Shown here piece after piece: positions 32,070-41,664 of a stretch of DNA of 64,000 bases. The DNA comes from Kitasatospora sp. MAP5-34 (GTDB lineage Bacteria; Actinomycetota; Actinomycetes; Streptomycetales; Streptomycetaceae). The DNA lies in contig NZ_JARXZC010000010.1 in NCBI RefSeq assembly GCF_029894335.1, positions 1 through 64,000 on the forward strand, written 5' to 3'. The translations under genes and the position numbers were made by a program. Position 1 is the first letter of the stretch. Each line of letters begins with the position of its first letter. The notes beneath the pieces were generated by a model. It was given only the letters and a program-made list of their open reading frames with translations. It did no database searches and was not told where the DNA came from.

Positions 32070-32891
32070 CTACGGCGCAAGCGCACCCCACGGCACCGTT
32101 ACCTCGCCCTGCCGCCAACGCCCTTGGGCGTCGAGCAGCGGCCAGTTCCGGGCCAGCGCCGTGCAGGCGGCCACCCAGCGCTGCCGGGCTCCGAACGCGC
32201 CGTAGGGTGCCGCAGCGGCCCAAGCCCGGTCGAAGTCGCTGAGGAACGCGTGCACCGGACGCCCCGGCACGTTGTGGTGGATGAGCGCCTTCGGCAGCCG
32301 TTCCGCCAGGTCGGAGGGTTGCCCGAGGCCGCCGAGCCGGGCTGCGAAGGTCACCGTCCGGGGGCCTTCGGGGCCGAGCGCCACCCAGACGTGCCGACGT
32401 CCGATCTCGTCGCACGTCCCCTCGACGAGCAGCCCACCGGGTGCCAGCCGAGCGCAGAGGCGTTCCCAGACGGAGGCGACCGCCGACTCCTCGTACTGGC
32501 GCAGCACGTTCGCGGCCCGGATCAGCAGCGGTGCCGCGCCGTCCAGCGGTACCTCGAAGCCGCCGCGCCGGAAGGTCAGCAGCGGCGGATCGGCGTAGGG
32601 GACGGCCGCAGTGACCCGCGCGGGTTCGATCTCGATGCCCACCACCCGTACGTCCGCCCGGACGGCGCGAAGCCGGGCCGACAGCTCGACCGCCGTCCAC
32701 GGTGCGGCGCCGTACCCGAGGTCCACCGCGATCGGCGCCTGCGCCGTCCCGCGAAGGGCGGGGCCGAGGGTGTGCGCGATCCAGCGGTCCATCCGGCGCA
32801 GTCGGTTGGTGTTGGTGGTGCCACGAGTCACGGTCCCGACCGGGCGGGCGGAACGCCCACGGGCAGGGACGGGATCGAACGAGGCGGCCAT
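32070..32891 (-). CDS. Class I SAM-dependent methyltransferase-like protein
   Basis: 273 residues from the ATG at 32891; the longer frame to 33056 lacks support. The SAM-binding region reads PIAVDLGYGAAPWTAVEL (motif I) followed by VVGIEIEPARVTAA (acidic residue after beta2) and a motif-IV-like LLIRAANVLRQYEE. The second half (GRRHVWVALGPEGPRTVTFAARL) is typical of a conserved actinobacterial protein of unknown substrate that lies next to mshA. Catalysis is inferred only from the fold motifs. Confidence 0.8.
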   Translation of the reverse strand: MAASFDPVPARGRSARPVGTVTRGTTNTNRLRRMDRWIAHTLGPALRGTAQAPIAVDLGYGAAPWTAVELSARLRAVRADVRVVGIEIEPARVTAAVPYADPPLLTFRRGGFEVPLDGAAPLLIRAANVLRQYEESAVASVWERLCARLAPGGLLVEGTCDEIGRRHVWVALGPEGPRTVTFAARLGGLGQPSDLAERLPKALIHHNVPGRPVHAFLSDFDRAWAAAAPYGAFGARQRWVAACTALARNWPLLDAQGRWRQGEVTVPWGALAP

Positions 32892-33167
32892 GCCCCGCAG
32901 CCTACGTGGCCCACCGGCCCTCATCTCATGCGCTGAGACGGGAATACCGGCCGTCGACCCTGTGGTTGGCACACTGGACGGATGCCCTGCCGCCCCCGGA
33001 GGCAGTCGGCAGGATCGGCAGTGCCCGGCAAGAGCAGGCATCACCCACAGCAACAACAGCAGTGACGACCGGCGCCGCGACCACCAGCGCGGCTACCAGA
33101 TGCGGCTACTGAGCGCGGTTACCGGCGACGAGGCAGCAGCCGGGGAGCAAGAGGAGGCTTCAGCCAG

Positions 33168-34580
33168 GTGACGCAGCACACCGCACGGACGGTTCGCCGT
33201 GCCCAGACGACGCCTCCGCCCAGCCGGGGCAGGTTGCAGGCGTTGGTCGGCAGCCGGGCCCGTCGGCCGCGCCGGATAGCGATGCTGAGCGTCCACACCT
33301 CCCCGCTGCACCAGCCGGGGACGGGTGACGCCGGTGGCATGAACGTCTACATCGTGGAGCTCGCCAAGCGTCTCGCCGACCTGAACATCGAGGTCGAGGT
33401 CTTCACCCGGGCGTCCAGCTCGGACGACGCCCCCACCGTGGAGCTCGCTCCCGGGGTGCTGGTCCGCCATGTCACGGCCGGTCCGTACGAGGGTCTGATC
33501 AAGGAGGACCTGCCCGCCCAGCTCTGCGCCTTCACGCACGGTGTGCTGCGGGCCGAGGCCGGTCACCGCCCGGGGTACTACGACCTGGTCCACTCGCACT
33601 ACTGGCTCTCCGGGCAGGTCGGCTGGCTGGCCGCCGAGCGCTGGGGCGTGCCGCTGGTCCACACCATGCACACCATGGCGAAGGTCAAGAACGCCTCACT
33701 GGCGGCCGGGGACAGTCCCGAGCCCGCCGCCCGGGTGATCGGCGAGACGCAGGTGGTCGAGGCCGCCGACCGGTTGATCGCCAACACCGCCGAAGAGGCC
33801 GGCGCGCTCTCGCACCACTACGCCGCCCGCCCGGACCAGCTCGCGGTCGTCCACCCGGGGGTCAACCTGGAGGTCTTCCGCCCGGAGGCCGAGAGTGGTC
33901 CGGACCGGCCCGGGCCCGACCGGCTCGCGGCCCAGCGGGCGGCCCGGACCGGGCTCGGCCTGCCGCAGGACGCGGCCGTACTGCTCTTCGCCGGCCGGAT
34001 CCAGCCGCTCAAGGCGCCCGACGTGCTGCTCAGGGCCGTCGCCGTGCTGCTGGAGCGGGAGCCCGGCCTGCGCGAGCGGCTGGTCGTGCCGGTGGTCGGG
34101 GGTCCGTCCGGCACCGGGCTCGCGAAGCCGGAGAGCCTGCACAAGCTCGCCGCGCAGCTGGGCATCTCGGACGTGGTGCGGTTCCACCCGCCGGTCGGGC
34201 AGGCGCAGCTCGCCGAGTGGTACCGGGCCGCGACCGCGCTGGTGATGCCCTCGTACAACGAGTCGTTCGGACTGGTGGCGCTGGAGGCGCAGGCCTGCGG
34301 CACGCCGGTGGTGGCGGCGGCGGTCGGCGGTCTCCCGGTGGCCGTCCGGGACGGTGTCACGGGCACCCTGGTCCGGGGCCACGACCCGGCCGACTGGGCG
34401 GACGCCCTGCATCCGTACGCCACCCGGCCCGAGCTGGTGAACCGGCAGGGCGCGGCGGCGGCCCGCCATGCGTCGGCGTTCGGCTGGGGAGCGTCGGCGG
34501 CGGCCACCGCCGACGTCTACGCGGGGGCCCTGCACCGCCCCGCCGGGCTGCTCGGCAGCGCGCGCCGCCGGCTCGCCTGA
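33168..34580 (+). CDS. mshA: D-inositol-3-phosphate glycosyltransferase MshA
   Basis: 470 residues from a GTG. GT-B glycosyltransferase 4 family. The N-terminal part has [21 protein letters not shown] followed by [12 protein letters not shown], the MshA signature. The C-terminal nucleotide-binding lobe has [19 protein letters not shown] and the E-x7-E type region [22 protein letters not shown]. It transfers GlcNAc from UDP-GlcNAc to inositol-3-phosphate, the first committed step of mycothiol, the main low-molecular-weight thiol of actinobacteria. Next to it, as in other actinomycetes, are the YbjN-like gene and gpmA. Confidence 0.95.
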   Translation: MTQHTARTVRRAQTTPPPSRGRLQALVGSRARRPRRIAMLSVHTSPLHQPGTGDAGGMNVYIVELAKRLADLNIEVEVFTRASSSDDAPTVELAPGVLVRHVTAGPYEGLIKEDLPAQLCAFTHGVLRAEAGHRPGYYDLVHSHYWLSGQVGWLAAERWGVPLVHTMHTMAKVKNASLAAGDSPEPAARVIGETQVVEAADRLIANTAEEAGALSHHYAARPDQLAVVHPGVNLEVFRPEAESGPDRPGPDRLAAQRAARTGLGLPQDAAVLLFAGRIQPLKAPDVLLRAVAVLLEREPGLRERLVVPVVGGPSGTGLAKPESLHKLAAQLGISDVVRFHPPVGQAQLAEWYRAATALVMPSYNESFGLVALEAQACGTPVVAAAVGGLPVAVRDGVTGTLVRGHDPADWADALHPYATRPELVNRQGAAAARHASAFGWGASAAATADVYAGALHRPAGLLGSARRRLA

Positions 34581-34639
34581 TCCCGGTGCGGCACCCGTCG
34601 GGCTGCGAGGCCGCAGTACCGCCGAGTAACGTCTCCCTC

Positions 34640-35173
34640 ATGGCAACTCGTACGAAGGACGACGCCCTCGGCCTGCTGCGCGCCGCGCTCGACGAGGCAG
34701 GGGTGGCCTGGGAACCGGCGGTGACCGACCCGTACACCCTGGTCGCGGCGCTGCCGGGGACGCGGAAGCTCTCCACCACCTGTGCGCTGCGGGTCGGCGA
34801 CCACACCCTCTCGCTGAACGCCTTCGTGGTCCGCCGCCCGGACGAGAACCACGAGGCGGTCTACCGCTGGCTGCTGGAGCGCAACACCCGGCTGTTCGGT
34901 GTCGCGTACGCGGTCGACGCGCTCGGCGACATCTACCTGTCCGGACGCCTGCCGCTGGCGGCGCTGACCCCGGAGACCGTCGACCGCCTGCTCGGCGCGG
35001 TGCTGGAGAGCGCGGACGAGCCGTTCAACACGCTGCTCGAACTCGGCTTCGCCTCCGCGATCCGCCGCGAGTGGGCCTGGCGCACCAAGCGCGGCGAGTC
35101 CACCCGCAACCTCGAAGCCTTCGCGCACCTGGCCGGGCCCGAGGCACCGGCAGGCCGGGCCGACGAGGGCTAG
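34640..35173 (+). CDS. YbjN-domain protein
   Basis: 177 residues from the ATG at 34640. A compact alpha/beta protein with the YbjN pattern (CALRVGDHTLSLNAFVVRRPDENHEAVYRWLLERN broken here, then YAVDALGDIYLSGRLPL). The family folds like type III secretion chaperones; in actinobacteria it sits between mshA and gpmA with no assigned function. It lies 59 bases after mshA and 76 bases before gpmA. Confidence 0.87.
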   Translation: MATRTKDDALGLLRAALDEAGVAWEPAVTDPYTLVAALPGTRKLSTTCALRVGDHTLSLNAFVVRRPDENHEAVYRWLLERNTRLFGVAYAVDALGDIYLSGRLPLAALTPETVDRLLGAVLESADEPFNTLLELGFASAIRREWAWRTKRGESTRNLEAFAHLAGPEAPAGRADEG

Positions 35174-35249
35174 GACGCCACCACCGCTGCCTTGACCAGG
35201 TCTCGGACCCCGCCGTCCACCGTTTGCCGGTCGGTCTAAGCTGGGCGCC

Positions 35250-36008
35250 ATGGCTGACACGACCTACCGACTGATCCTGCTCCGCCACGGCGAGAGCCAG
35301 TGGAACCAGAAGAACCTCTTCACCGGCTGGGTCGACGTCGACCTCAACGAGAAGGGCGAGAAGGAGGCCGCACGCGGCGGCGAGCTGCTCGCCGCCGAGG
35401 GTTACTTCCCGGACGTGCTGCACACGTCCCTGCTGCGCCGGGCGATCCGCACCTCCCAGATCGCCCTGGACAAGGCCGACCGGCACTGGATTCCGGTCAG
35501 CCGCAGCTGGCGGCTGAACGAGCGCCACTACGGCGCCCTGCAGGGCAAGGACAAGGCCCAGACCCTGGCCGAGTTCGGCGAGGAGCAGTTCCAGCTCTGG
35601 CGTCGCTCGTACGACACCCCGCCGCCGGTGCTGGCCGACGACAACGAGTACTCGCAGGCCGGCGACGCCCGCTACGCGGACATCCCGAGCGAGCTGCGTC
35701 CGCGCACCGAGTGCCTCAAGGACGTCGTCGACCGGATGCTGCCGTACTGGTACGACTCGATCGTGCCGGATCTCGCCGCCGGCAAGACCGTGCTGGTCAC
35801 CGCGCACGGCAACAGCCTGCGCGCGCTGGTCAAGCACCTGGACGGCATCTCCGACGAGGACATCGCCGGCCTGAACATCCCCACCGGCATCCCGCTCGTC
35901 TACGAGCTGGACGCCGACTTCAAGCCGCTCGTCAAGGGCGGCCGCTACCTGGACGCGGACGCCGCCGCGGCTGCCATCGAGGCCGTGAAGAACCAGGGCA
36001 AGAAGTAA
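35250..36008 (+). CDS. gpmA: 2,3-bisphosphoglycerate-dependent phosphoglycerate mutase
   Basis: 252 residues. Histidine phosphatase fold: [19 protein letters not shown] with the phosphorylated His, [19 protein letters not shown] with the catalytic acid region, and [17 protein letters not shown] with the second His. It interconverts 3- and 2-phosphoglycerate in glycolysis using a phosphohistidine intermediate. Length is standard. A strong terminator follows 15 bases after the stop. Confidence 0.97.
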   Translation: MADTTYRLILLRHGESQWNQKNLFTGWVDVDLNEKGEKEAARGGELLAAEGYFPDVLHTSLLRRAIRTSQIALDKADRHWIPVSRSWRLNERHYGALQGKDKAQTLAEFGEEQFQLWRRSYDTPPPVLADDNEYSQAGDARYADIPSELRPRTECLKDVVDRMLPYWYDSIVPDLAAGKTVLVTAHGNSLRALVKHLDGISDEDIAGLNIPTGIPLVYELDADFKPLVKGGRYLDADAAAAAIEAVKNQGKK

Positions 36009-36023
36009 GCCCTTAAACGATCA

Positions 36024-36060
36024 GGCCCCCGACCAGCGTGAATGGCGCTGATCGGGGGCC
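36024..36060. terminator. Hairpin terminator after gpmA
   Basis: 15-bp stem (36024-36038 with 36046-36060, one G-T pair) and a 7-base loop. The bases beyond it repeat GGGCCGTC four times (36055-36110) up to the convergent Cys-rich gene. Confidence 0.85.
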
Positions 36061-36108
36061 GTCGTGGTTCTCGGGCCGTCTGTGGGCCGTCAGGGGGTTC
36101 CTGGGCCG

Positions 36109-36282
36109 TCAGTGGCCGCCGCAGCAGCTTCCGGTGGTGCCGCCACACTGGCACGGCGCGCCCGACTGGCAGCCGCAGCCGCAGCCGGGGCCGCAGCCGC
36201 AGCCGGCGGCCAGGATGGGCAGGTGTGCCGGTGCGGGTGCCTCGATGACGCTGGGCGGTGGGGTGGTCGGGGTTGCCTTCAT
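36109..36282 (-). CDS. Small Cys-rich, metallothionein-like peptide
   Basis: 57 residues. The ATG at 36282 has a strong Shine-Dalgarno (AGAGGAGGG), which decides the start; the longer frame to 36456 lacks one. The first 30 residues are Pro/Ala/Thr-rich (ATPTTPPPSVIEAPAPAHLP); the last 27 hold nine cysteines spaced as C-x-C, C-x-C-x-C, C-x-C and CC, plus a C-terminal His (GSCCGGH). This density suggests a metal-binding peptide chelating Cu, Zn or Cd. It matches no metallothionein class I can name. It lies between gpmA and phoU; no metal-sensor gene is adjacent. Confidence 0.7.
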   Translation of the reverse strand: MKATPTTPPPSVIEAPAPAHLPILAAGCGCGPGCGCGCQSGAPCQCGGTTGSCCGGH

Positions 36283-36465
36283 CGCGCGGGCCCTCCTCTG
36301 TCCAGGCACACGTCGATGTGCCTGCTCAACGAGTGAAGCCCGCTGGTGACGAGGCGTCAACGGGCGCGCGGGTGTGGGTATCCGCCGCCCCCGTGCGCCC
36401 CCTGCCGACTGCTCCGCTCCGCTGCCTGAGCGCTGTGGACCACTGCTGCTGACCATTGCGGCGGA

Positions 36466-37146
36466 CTACTCCTCGGCGGACGCCTCGCTGGAGGCCAGGA
36501 AGTCGTTCACGTGCTCGCCCGTCACCAGGAAGACCACTCGCTTGGCCACCGACACCGCGTGGTCGGCGAAGCGCTCGTAGTACCGGCCGACCAGGGTCAC
36601 GTCGACGGCGGTCTCGATGCCGTGCTGCCAGCGGTCGTCCAGCAGGTGCGAGAAGAGCTCGCGGTGCAGCGCGTCGATCGCGTCGTCGTCCCGCTCCAGC
36701 TCCAGAGCGGCGTCCACGTTCTTGGTGGCGATCACCAGGCCGGCCTTGGCGACCAGGCGCTGGGCGAGCTGGCCCATCTCCAGGACGATCGGGTGCAGGT
36801 CAGCCGGCACCGCCGTCTCGGGGAACCGCAGCCGGGCCACCTTGGCGACGTGCCGGGCCAGGTCGCCGCAGCGCTCCAGGTCGGCGCTCATCCGCAGGCT
36901 CGTGACCACTATCCGCAGGTCGGTGGCGACAGGCTGCTGGCGGGCCAGCAGGTCGATCGCCCGGTTCTCCAGCTCGTGGTGCAGGGCGTTGACCTTGTCG
37001 TCGGCGGCGATCACGCTCTCCGCCAGTTCCAGGTCGGCGTCCAGCAGCGCGGTGGTCGCCCGGCCCATGGCCGATCCGACCAGTCGCGCCATCTCGACCA
37101 GTCCGTCGCTGATCGAGTCGAGTTCCTCGTGGTACGCGTCGCGCAT
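36466..37146 (-). CDS. phoU: PhoU phosphate-system regulator
   Basis: 226 residues. Two repeated three-helix bundles with the PhoU metal-type motifs (ELENRAIDLLARQQPVATDLR; SADLERCGDLARHVAKVARL; second repeat DDRWQHGIETAVDVTLVGRYYERFADHAVSVAKRV broken here). It couples the Pst transporter to the PhoR/PhoP kinase pair to keep phosphate signalling off in phosphate excess. It is divergent from the phoR-phoP operon with a PHO box between them, as in Streptomyces. Confidence 0.95.
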   Translation of the reverse strand: MRDAYHEELDSISDGLVEMARLVGSAMGRATTALLDADLELAESVIAADDKVNALHHELENRAIDLLARQQPVATDLRIVVTSLRMSADLERCGDLARHVAKVARLRFPETAVPADLHPIVLEMGQLAQRLVAKAGLVIATKNVDAALELERDDDAIDALHRELFSHLLDDRWQHGIETAVDVTLVGRYYERFADHAVSVAKRVVFLVTGEHVNDFLASSEASAEE

Positions 37147-37335
37147 GCTGTTCTCTCTTCTCCTCAGTAGCTGTGTCGGTGGCGGTGCCGACCGGCTGAT
37201 CCATACTCTCCGCACGGGAACTCCCGCGTGTCCGAGCCCGGACGGCCGCTGCTGGTGGCGCGAATCGTAGCCGCGCCACTGCCCACACGGGCTGCGCAAT
37301 CCACAGTGGGCTGTCCGGGCGACCACGCACGACCC

Positions 37336-37368
37336 CTGTGGTGAACCAGTAGAAACCTGAAGGTGAAT
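37336..37368 (-). promoter_or_regulatory. PHO box (three 11-bp direct repeat units)
   Basis: Read on the minus strand, three consecutive 11-mers: ATTCACCTTCA (37368-37358), GGTTTCTACTG (37357-37347), GTTCACCACAG (37346-37336). First and third fit the Streptomyces PhoP repeat (G/T)TTCACC; the middle is degenerate. It lies 190 bases from phoU and 74 bases from the kinase gene, so PhoP may control both. Confidence 0.75.
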
Positions 37369-37441
37369 TCTCGGCAACGTGCGGCCGATCCCTTGATCGC
37401 ACCCTGGCGGCAAGCGGCCACGATGCGCTTACGCTGGCCAC

Positions 37442-38767
37442 ATGGACGTGAATGTGGCCGCCGCCGCTGCCTGCGCCATAGCCGGGCTCGGCGTCGGTCT
37501 CACGGCCGCCATCGCTTTCCGTTGGAGTGAACGCGAGCAGGCCAGGGGCATCAACGGCGGAAAGACCGGCAAGAATCCGAAGAACAGCAGCGGCGCCAAG
37601 GGCAGCGCCGGCGCCATCGCCATGCAGGAGCCACCGCTCCCGCCCGGTGTGGACACGGTGCTCTCGGTGCTGCGTTCCTGCGCGATCGTCCTCGGCGAGG
37701 CCGACGAGGTGGTGAAGGCCAGCTCCGCCGCGTACGCGATGGGCCTGGTCAGGGGTGGTGCGATGGCGGTCGAGCAGATGCTCTCGCTGGCCCGCGCCAC
37801 CCGCCGCGACGGCGAGATCCGCCAGGTCGAGCTGGAGGTGCCCCGCCCGGGCGCCGCCCGTGCCGCCGAGCCGCTCGCGGTCTCGGTGCGCGTCGCCCCG
37901 CTCGGCTCCCGGCTGGTCCTGGTCCTGGTCGAGGACCTCACCGAGCGCCGCCGGATCGAGGCCGTCCGCCGCGACTTCGTCGCCAACGTCAGCCATGAGC
38001 TCAAGACCCCGGTCGGTGCGCTCTCGCTGCTCTCCGAGGCGGTCGCCGACGCCTCCGACGACCCGGAGGCCGTCCAGCGGTTCGCCGGGCGGATGCAGAT
38101 CGAGGCGACCAGGCTGGCCAGCCTGGTGCAGGAGATCATCGACCTCTCCCGGGTCCAGGACGACCAGCTGCTGATGGACCCGGAGCCCGTCCCGGTCGAC
38201 GAGCTGATCGCCGAGGCGATCGACCGCTGCCGGCAGCCGGCCGCCGCCAAGCAGATCCACATCGCGTCCGGCGGCATCGGCGGCCTCTACCTGCACGGCA
38301 ACCGTGGCCAGCTGGCCGCCGCGCTGGGCAATCTGGTCGAAAACGCCGTAAACTACAGCCCGCCGCGCACCCGGGTCGCCATCGCCACCCGCCGGATCTC
38401 CAGCGCCGCCGCCCTCGGCGAGGCCGACGGCGAACTGATCGAGATCTCGGTGACGGACCAGGGCATCGGCATCTCGGAGCGGGACCGCGAGCGCATCTTC
38501 GAGCGGTTCTACCGCGTCGACCCGGCTCGCTCCCGCGCCACGGGGGGAACTGGTCTGGGCCTCTCGATCGTCAAGCACGTGGCTGCCTCGCACGGCGGCA
38601 CCGTGTCGGTCTGGAGCGTCGAGGGCCAGGGCTCCACCTTCACCGTACGGCTCCCCGCCGGGCAGGCCCCGGCACCGGAGCGGTCAGAGTTTCCCCGCTC
38701 AACCCCGACATCACAGACACCCCGAACCGCTACCCACCCCCTTCCTGCCCCGGAGGCCCGCACGTGA
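37442..38767 (+). CDS. phoR: Phosphate-responsive sensor histidine kinase (PhoR/SenX3)
   Basis: 441 residues. One membrane helix at about 5-25 (AAAAACAIAGLGVGLTAAIAF), a PAS-like region from 65 to 170, then the dimerisation/phospho-acceptor helix with VANVSHELKTPVGAL (His near 186), and the ATPase domain: N box LVENAVNYSP, G1 VTDQGIGIS, and G2 ATGGTGLGLSIVK. It autophosphorylates on His and passes phosphate to the response regulator downstream. The stop overlaps the regulator GTG (GTGA), so they are coupled. Mycobacterial name senX3. Confidence 0.95.
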   Translation: MDVNVAAAAACAIAGLGVGLTAAIAFRWSEREQARGINGGKTGKNPKNSSGAKGSAGAIAMQEPPLPPGVDTVLSVLRSCAIVLGEADEVVKASSAAYAMGLVRGGAMAVEQMLSLARATRRDGEIRQVELEVPRPGAARAAEPLAVSVRVAPLGSRLVLVLVEDLTERRRIEAVRRDFVANVSHELKTPVGALSLLSEAVADASDDPEAVQRFAGRMQIEATRLASLVQEIIDLSRVQDDQLLMDPEPVPVDELIAEAIDRCRQPAAAKQIHIASGGIGGLYLHGNRGQLAAALGNLVENAVNYSPPRTRVAIATRRISSAAALGEADGELIEISVTDQGIGISERDRERIFERFYRVDPARSRATGGTGLGLSIVKHVAASHGGTVSVWSVEGQGSTFTVRLPAGQAPAPERSEFPRSTPTSQTPRTATHPLPAPEART

Positions 38768-39459
38768 CCCGAGTACTGGTGGTCGAGGACGAGGAGTCGT
38801 TCAGCGACGCTCTCTCGTACATGCTCCGCAAGGAGGGATTCGAGGTGGCCATTGCCGCCACCGGACCCGACGCGCTCGAGCAGTTCGAACGTAACGGCGC
38901 TGACCTGGTACTGCTCGACCTGATGCTTCCCGGCCTGCCGGGCACCGAGGTCTGCCGCCAGCTGCGAGTCCGCTCCAACGTCCCGGTCATCATGGTGACG
39001 GCCAAGGACAGTGAGATCGACAAGGTGGTCGGCCTGGAGATAGGGGCCGACGACTACGTCACCAAGCCCTACTCCACCCGCGAGCTGGTCGCCCGGATCC
39101 GCGCGGTGCTGCGCCGCCGTGGCGAGGACGGCAACGGCGGTGCGGACGGCGGCGGCCCCGGCGCGCTGGAGGCCGGCCCGGTCCGGATGGACGTCGACCG
39201 GCACGTGGTGACGGTGGACGGCGCCAAGGTCGACCTGCCGCTAAAGGAATTCGACCTGCTGGAGATGCTGCTGCGCAACGCCGGCCGCGTCCTCACCCGG
39301 ATGCAGCTGATCGACCGGGTCTGGGGCGCCGACTACGTCGGTGACACCAAGACCCTGGACGTCCACGTGAAGCGCCTGCGGGCGAAGATCGAGCCCGACC
39401 CGGGTGCGCCCAGGTACCTCGTCACCGTGCGTGGCCTCGGCTACAAGTTCGAGCCGTAA
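38764..39459 (+). CDS. phoP: OmpR-family response regulator (PhoP/RegX3)
   Basis: 231 residues from a GTG overlapping the kinase stop. The receiver domain (VLVVEDEESFSDAL; LVLLDLMLPGLPG with the phospho-Asp; MVTAKDSEID; DYVTKPYSTREL with the conserved Lys) is followed by a Gly/Asp linker near 120-133 and a winged-helix domain (LPLKEFDLLEMLLRN; VHVKRLRAKIEPDP). It binds PHO boxes such as 37336-37368 and activates phosphate uptake genes. Confidence 0.96.
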   Translation: MTRVLVVEDEESFSDALSYMLRKEGFEVAIAATGPDALEQFERNGADLVLLDLMLPGLPGTEVCRQLRVRSNVPVIMVTAKDSEIDKVVGLEIGADDYVTKPYSTRELVARIRAVLRRRGEDGNGGADGGGPGALEAGPVRMDVDRHVVTVDGAKVDLPLKEFDLLEMLLRNAGRVLTRMQLIDRVWGADYVGDTKTLDVHVKRLRAKIEPDPGAPRYLVTVRGLGYKFEP

Positions 39460-39488
39460 ACCGGTGGGCTGAAACAGCGGCACCACAC

Positions 39489-39531
39489 GACGGAGGACCC
39501 CGCCAGGAAGGAACTGGCGGGGTCCTCCGTC
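39489..39531. terminator. Perfect 18-bp bidirectional terminator
   Basis: 39489-39506 pairs without mismatch with 39514-39531 around a 7-base loop, between convergent phoP and a lipoprotein gene. Confidence 0.9.
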
Positions 39532-39576
39532 ATTGCGTCGTGCTCCGGAGTGGGCGCGGCGCTCAGCGCGAGAGGG

Positions 39577-40251
39577 TCAGTGCGAGGCGCCGGGGCTCGG
39601 GCTGGTCGCCGCGCCGGTGGCGGGTGCACCGGGCGTGGCGGGAGCCGAAGCGGGGGCGGAGGCGGAGGCGGGGGCCGACGCCGCACCGGTCGCCGGGGCG
39701 GAGACCGCCCCGGACGGCGAGGCCGACGCGACGGGGGCCGCCGGGCCGTAGGCCGCGTACGGGCCCTTGGCCGGGGTCACCAGGGCCTGGCTGGTCACCT
39801 TCCCGGCGCTGGCGAAGGAGAAGGTGGTCGCGGCGAAGCCGCCGACGGTCAGGGCCGCCGAGCTGAGGTGCGCGGAGGGCTGGTCCGTGCCGCCGATCAG
39901 CACGGAGCCGCCCGCCGGGATCACGATCTCGGAGAGCACGGCACCCTTGGCGTCCTTGAAGGTCGCGGTGGCGCTGTCGCCCACGGTGACGCTCTGCAGG
40001 GTCTCGGCGGAGGTGCTCGTGTTGCTGATGTTGACCGAGACGTTCGCGGGGCCGGTCTGCTGCGCGAGCGAGTCGGCCGGGGTCACGACCACGATGTTGT
40101 TGAGCTTCAGGGTGGTCCCGATGGAGGTGGAGGCGTTGTCCGGCTTCACCTGGAGTGTGTCGGGGGCGTTCCCGGCCGCGCAGGCGGACAGCGGAACGAT
40201 CGCGGCGAGGACGAGGGCGGCGATGGCGCCGCGTCGAAGGCTGCGGCTCAC
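39577..40251 (-). CDS. Secreted putative lipoprotein
   Basis: 224 residues from the GTG at 40251, with AAGGAG upstream; the longer frame to 40290 is not needed. Signal peptide with a lipobox VPLSACAAG (Cys near residue 24). The mature part is a beta-sandwich-like domain of about 150 residues (VKPDNASTSIGTTLKLNNIVVV; NTSTSAETLQSVTVGDSA), resembling copper-chaperone or DUF461-type extracellular domains only loosely. The last 50 residues are Ala/Pro/Ser repeats. It is convergent with phoP; function unknown, anchored on the outer face of the membrane. Confidence 0.82.
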   Translation of the reverse strand: MSRSLRRGAIAALVLAAIVPLSACAAGNAPDTLQVKPDNASTSIGTTLKLNNIVVVTPADSLAQQTGPANVSVNISNTSTSAETLQSVTVGDSATATFKDAKGAVLSEIVIPAGGSVLIGGTDQPSAHLSSAALTVGGFAATTFSFASAGKVTSQALVTPAKGPYAAYGPAAPVASASPSGAVSAPATGAASAPASASAPASAPATPGAPATGAATSPSPGASH

Positions 40252-40827
40252 GGCGGCGGCTTCTCCTTGGATCACATGTCGGGTAGTCACGGCTCAGGTT
40301 ACCGACCGCTCTTATCCGGTTCTCACGGGGTGGGTCCGTGTCGCGTACCCAGTGTTCCCGGGGCGTCCCTGGGGGGTGCCCCGGCCGACGGTGGCCAGGA
40401 GCACGATCCGGGGCAGGGGCCGAGCCGGGCGGGGGCCGGACCGGAGCGGATCTCCGGCTCGATCCGAAGTGGCGCCCGAGCCGAGCCCGAGCCGAGCCCG
40501 GCTCGATCCGGAGCTGAACCGGAGTCGAGCCCGGGCTGAACCGCAGTAGCGGCCGACTTGATCCGGCGCAAGATCGAATCACGATCGGGCCACGACGGGT
40601 CATAAGCAAAAAACTCAAGATCAAATCATGGTTTCGCCGGTGTTGCCACAGGTTTCGTCAGGTGCCTGTACCGCCTCCCACCTGCGGGAAGCCTTCGTCG
40701 AACACCGGTCGCAGCACGTGATGGGGGTGATTGTCAAGCCCCGAGACCCGCCCTGACCTGCGAAAACGCCCTTCGGGTGCGCCGAAAAGCGTGTTATTCT
40801 GGAAAGCCACGGAAGGGGTCCTGTCAC
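40252..40827. other. Intergenic region with GAGCCGAGCCC-type repeats; carD promoter
   Basis: 576 bases without a gene. 40432-40545 is a low-complexity run of GAGCCGAGCCCGA / GCTCGATCCGGA words. The right end should hold the carD promoter; a small CGCCCTTCGGGTGCG hairpin (near 40768) precedes TATTCT (near 40794), a possible -10 element about 30 bases before the carD ATG. Confidence 0.5.
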
Positions 40828-41310
40828 ATGACGTTCAAGGTTGGCGACACGGTGGTCTACCCCCATCACGGGGCCGCGCTGATCGAGGCCATCGAAATTC
40901 GCCAGATCAAAGGTGTGGACAAGACCTACCTGGTGCTGAAGGTGCAGCAGGGAGACTTGACGCTGCGCGTGCCCGCTGAGAACGCAGAGTTCGTCGGCGT
41001 GCGTGACGTAGTCGGCCAGGAGGGTCTGGACCGGGTCTTCGAGGTGCTGCGTGCACCGTACACCGAAGAGCCGACCAACTGGTCCCGCCGTTACAAGGCG
41101 AACCTCGAGAAGCTCGCTTCGGGTGACGTTATCAAGGTCGCCGAGGTTGTGCGCGATCTCTGGCGCCGCGAGCGCGAGCGCGGGCTGTCGGCCGGCGAGA
41201 AGCGGATGCTCGCAAAGGCTCGGCAGATCCTGGTCAGCGAGCTCGCGCTGGCCGAGAACACCAACGAGGACAAGGCGGAGACGCTGCTCGACGAGGTTCT
41301 GGCCTCCTAG
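40828..41310 (+). CDS. carD: CarD-family RNA polymerase-binding regulator
   Basis: 160 residues, standard length. The N-terminal Tudor-like domain ([20 protein letters not shown]) binds the RNA polymerase beta subunit; the C-terminal helical domain ([29 protein letters not shown], broken here) contacts DNA at the upstream edge of the bubble, with the tryptophan in DLWRRE in the expected place. CarD stabilises open complexes, chiefly at rRNA promoters. It is followed, as in other actinobacteria, by ispD and ispF. Confidence 0.97.
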   Translation: MTFKVGDTVVYPHHGAALIEAIEIRQIKGVDKTYLVLKVQQGDLTLRVPAENAEFVGVRDVVGQEGLDRVFEVLRAPYTEEPTNWSRRYKANLEKLASGDVIKVAEVVRDLWRRERERGLSAGEKRMLAKARQILVSELALAENTNEDKAETLLDEVLAS

Positions 41311-41664
41311 GTCCTGGTCTCGACGATCGGTCCCGCATGCCACAGTGCATGTCAGGTACCACAGAACATGTCAAGGCGCCCGGTGTCGGTGCGCCACCAC
41401 GGTCACGCAAGTGGCCTGGTGGCGGCTCGTCACTTCGGGCGCTTCGGCATGTCCGCGTCCGGTACGTCCGCAGCTGTACGTCCGCATTGTGCGCACCCGA
41501 CACGTCCGTACCCGACATCTCCGTGCCCGATGCGTCCGCGTCCGGTATGTCCGTGCGAGCCGGCCGGTGGGAGGATCATGTCCTCCGGCCCGCCCGCAGG
41601 GCTTTGCTGAAGTCCACGGGCTTGCGCTTGGAAGGGGCCCGTGCTGTGCACCGTCGTGCACGCC
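41311..41664. repeat. Repeat-rich spacer between carD and ispD
   Basis: 354 bases. Between 41445 and 41560 the words CATGTCCG, GTCCGGTACGTCCGC and GTCCGGTATGTCCG recur every 10 to 20 bases in an irregular array. I see no coding sequence; it is perhaps slippage-derived. Confidence 0.6.
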
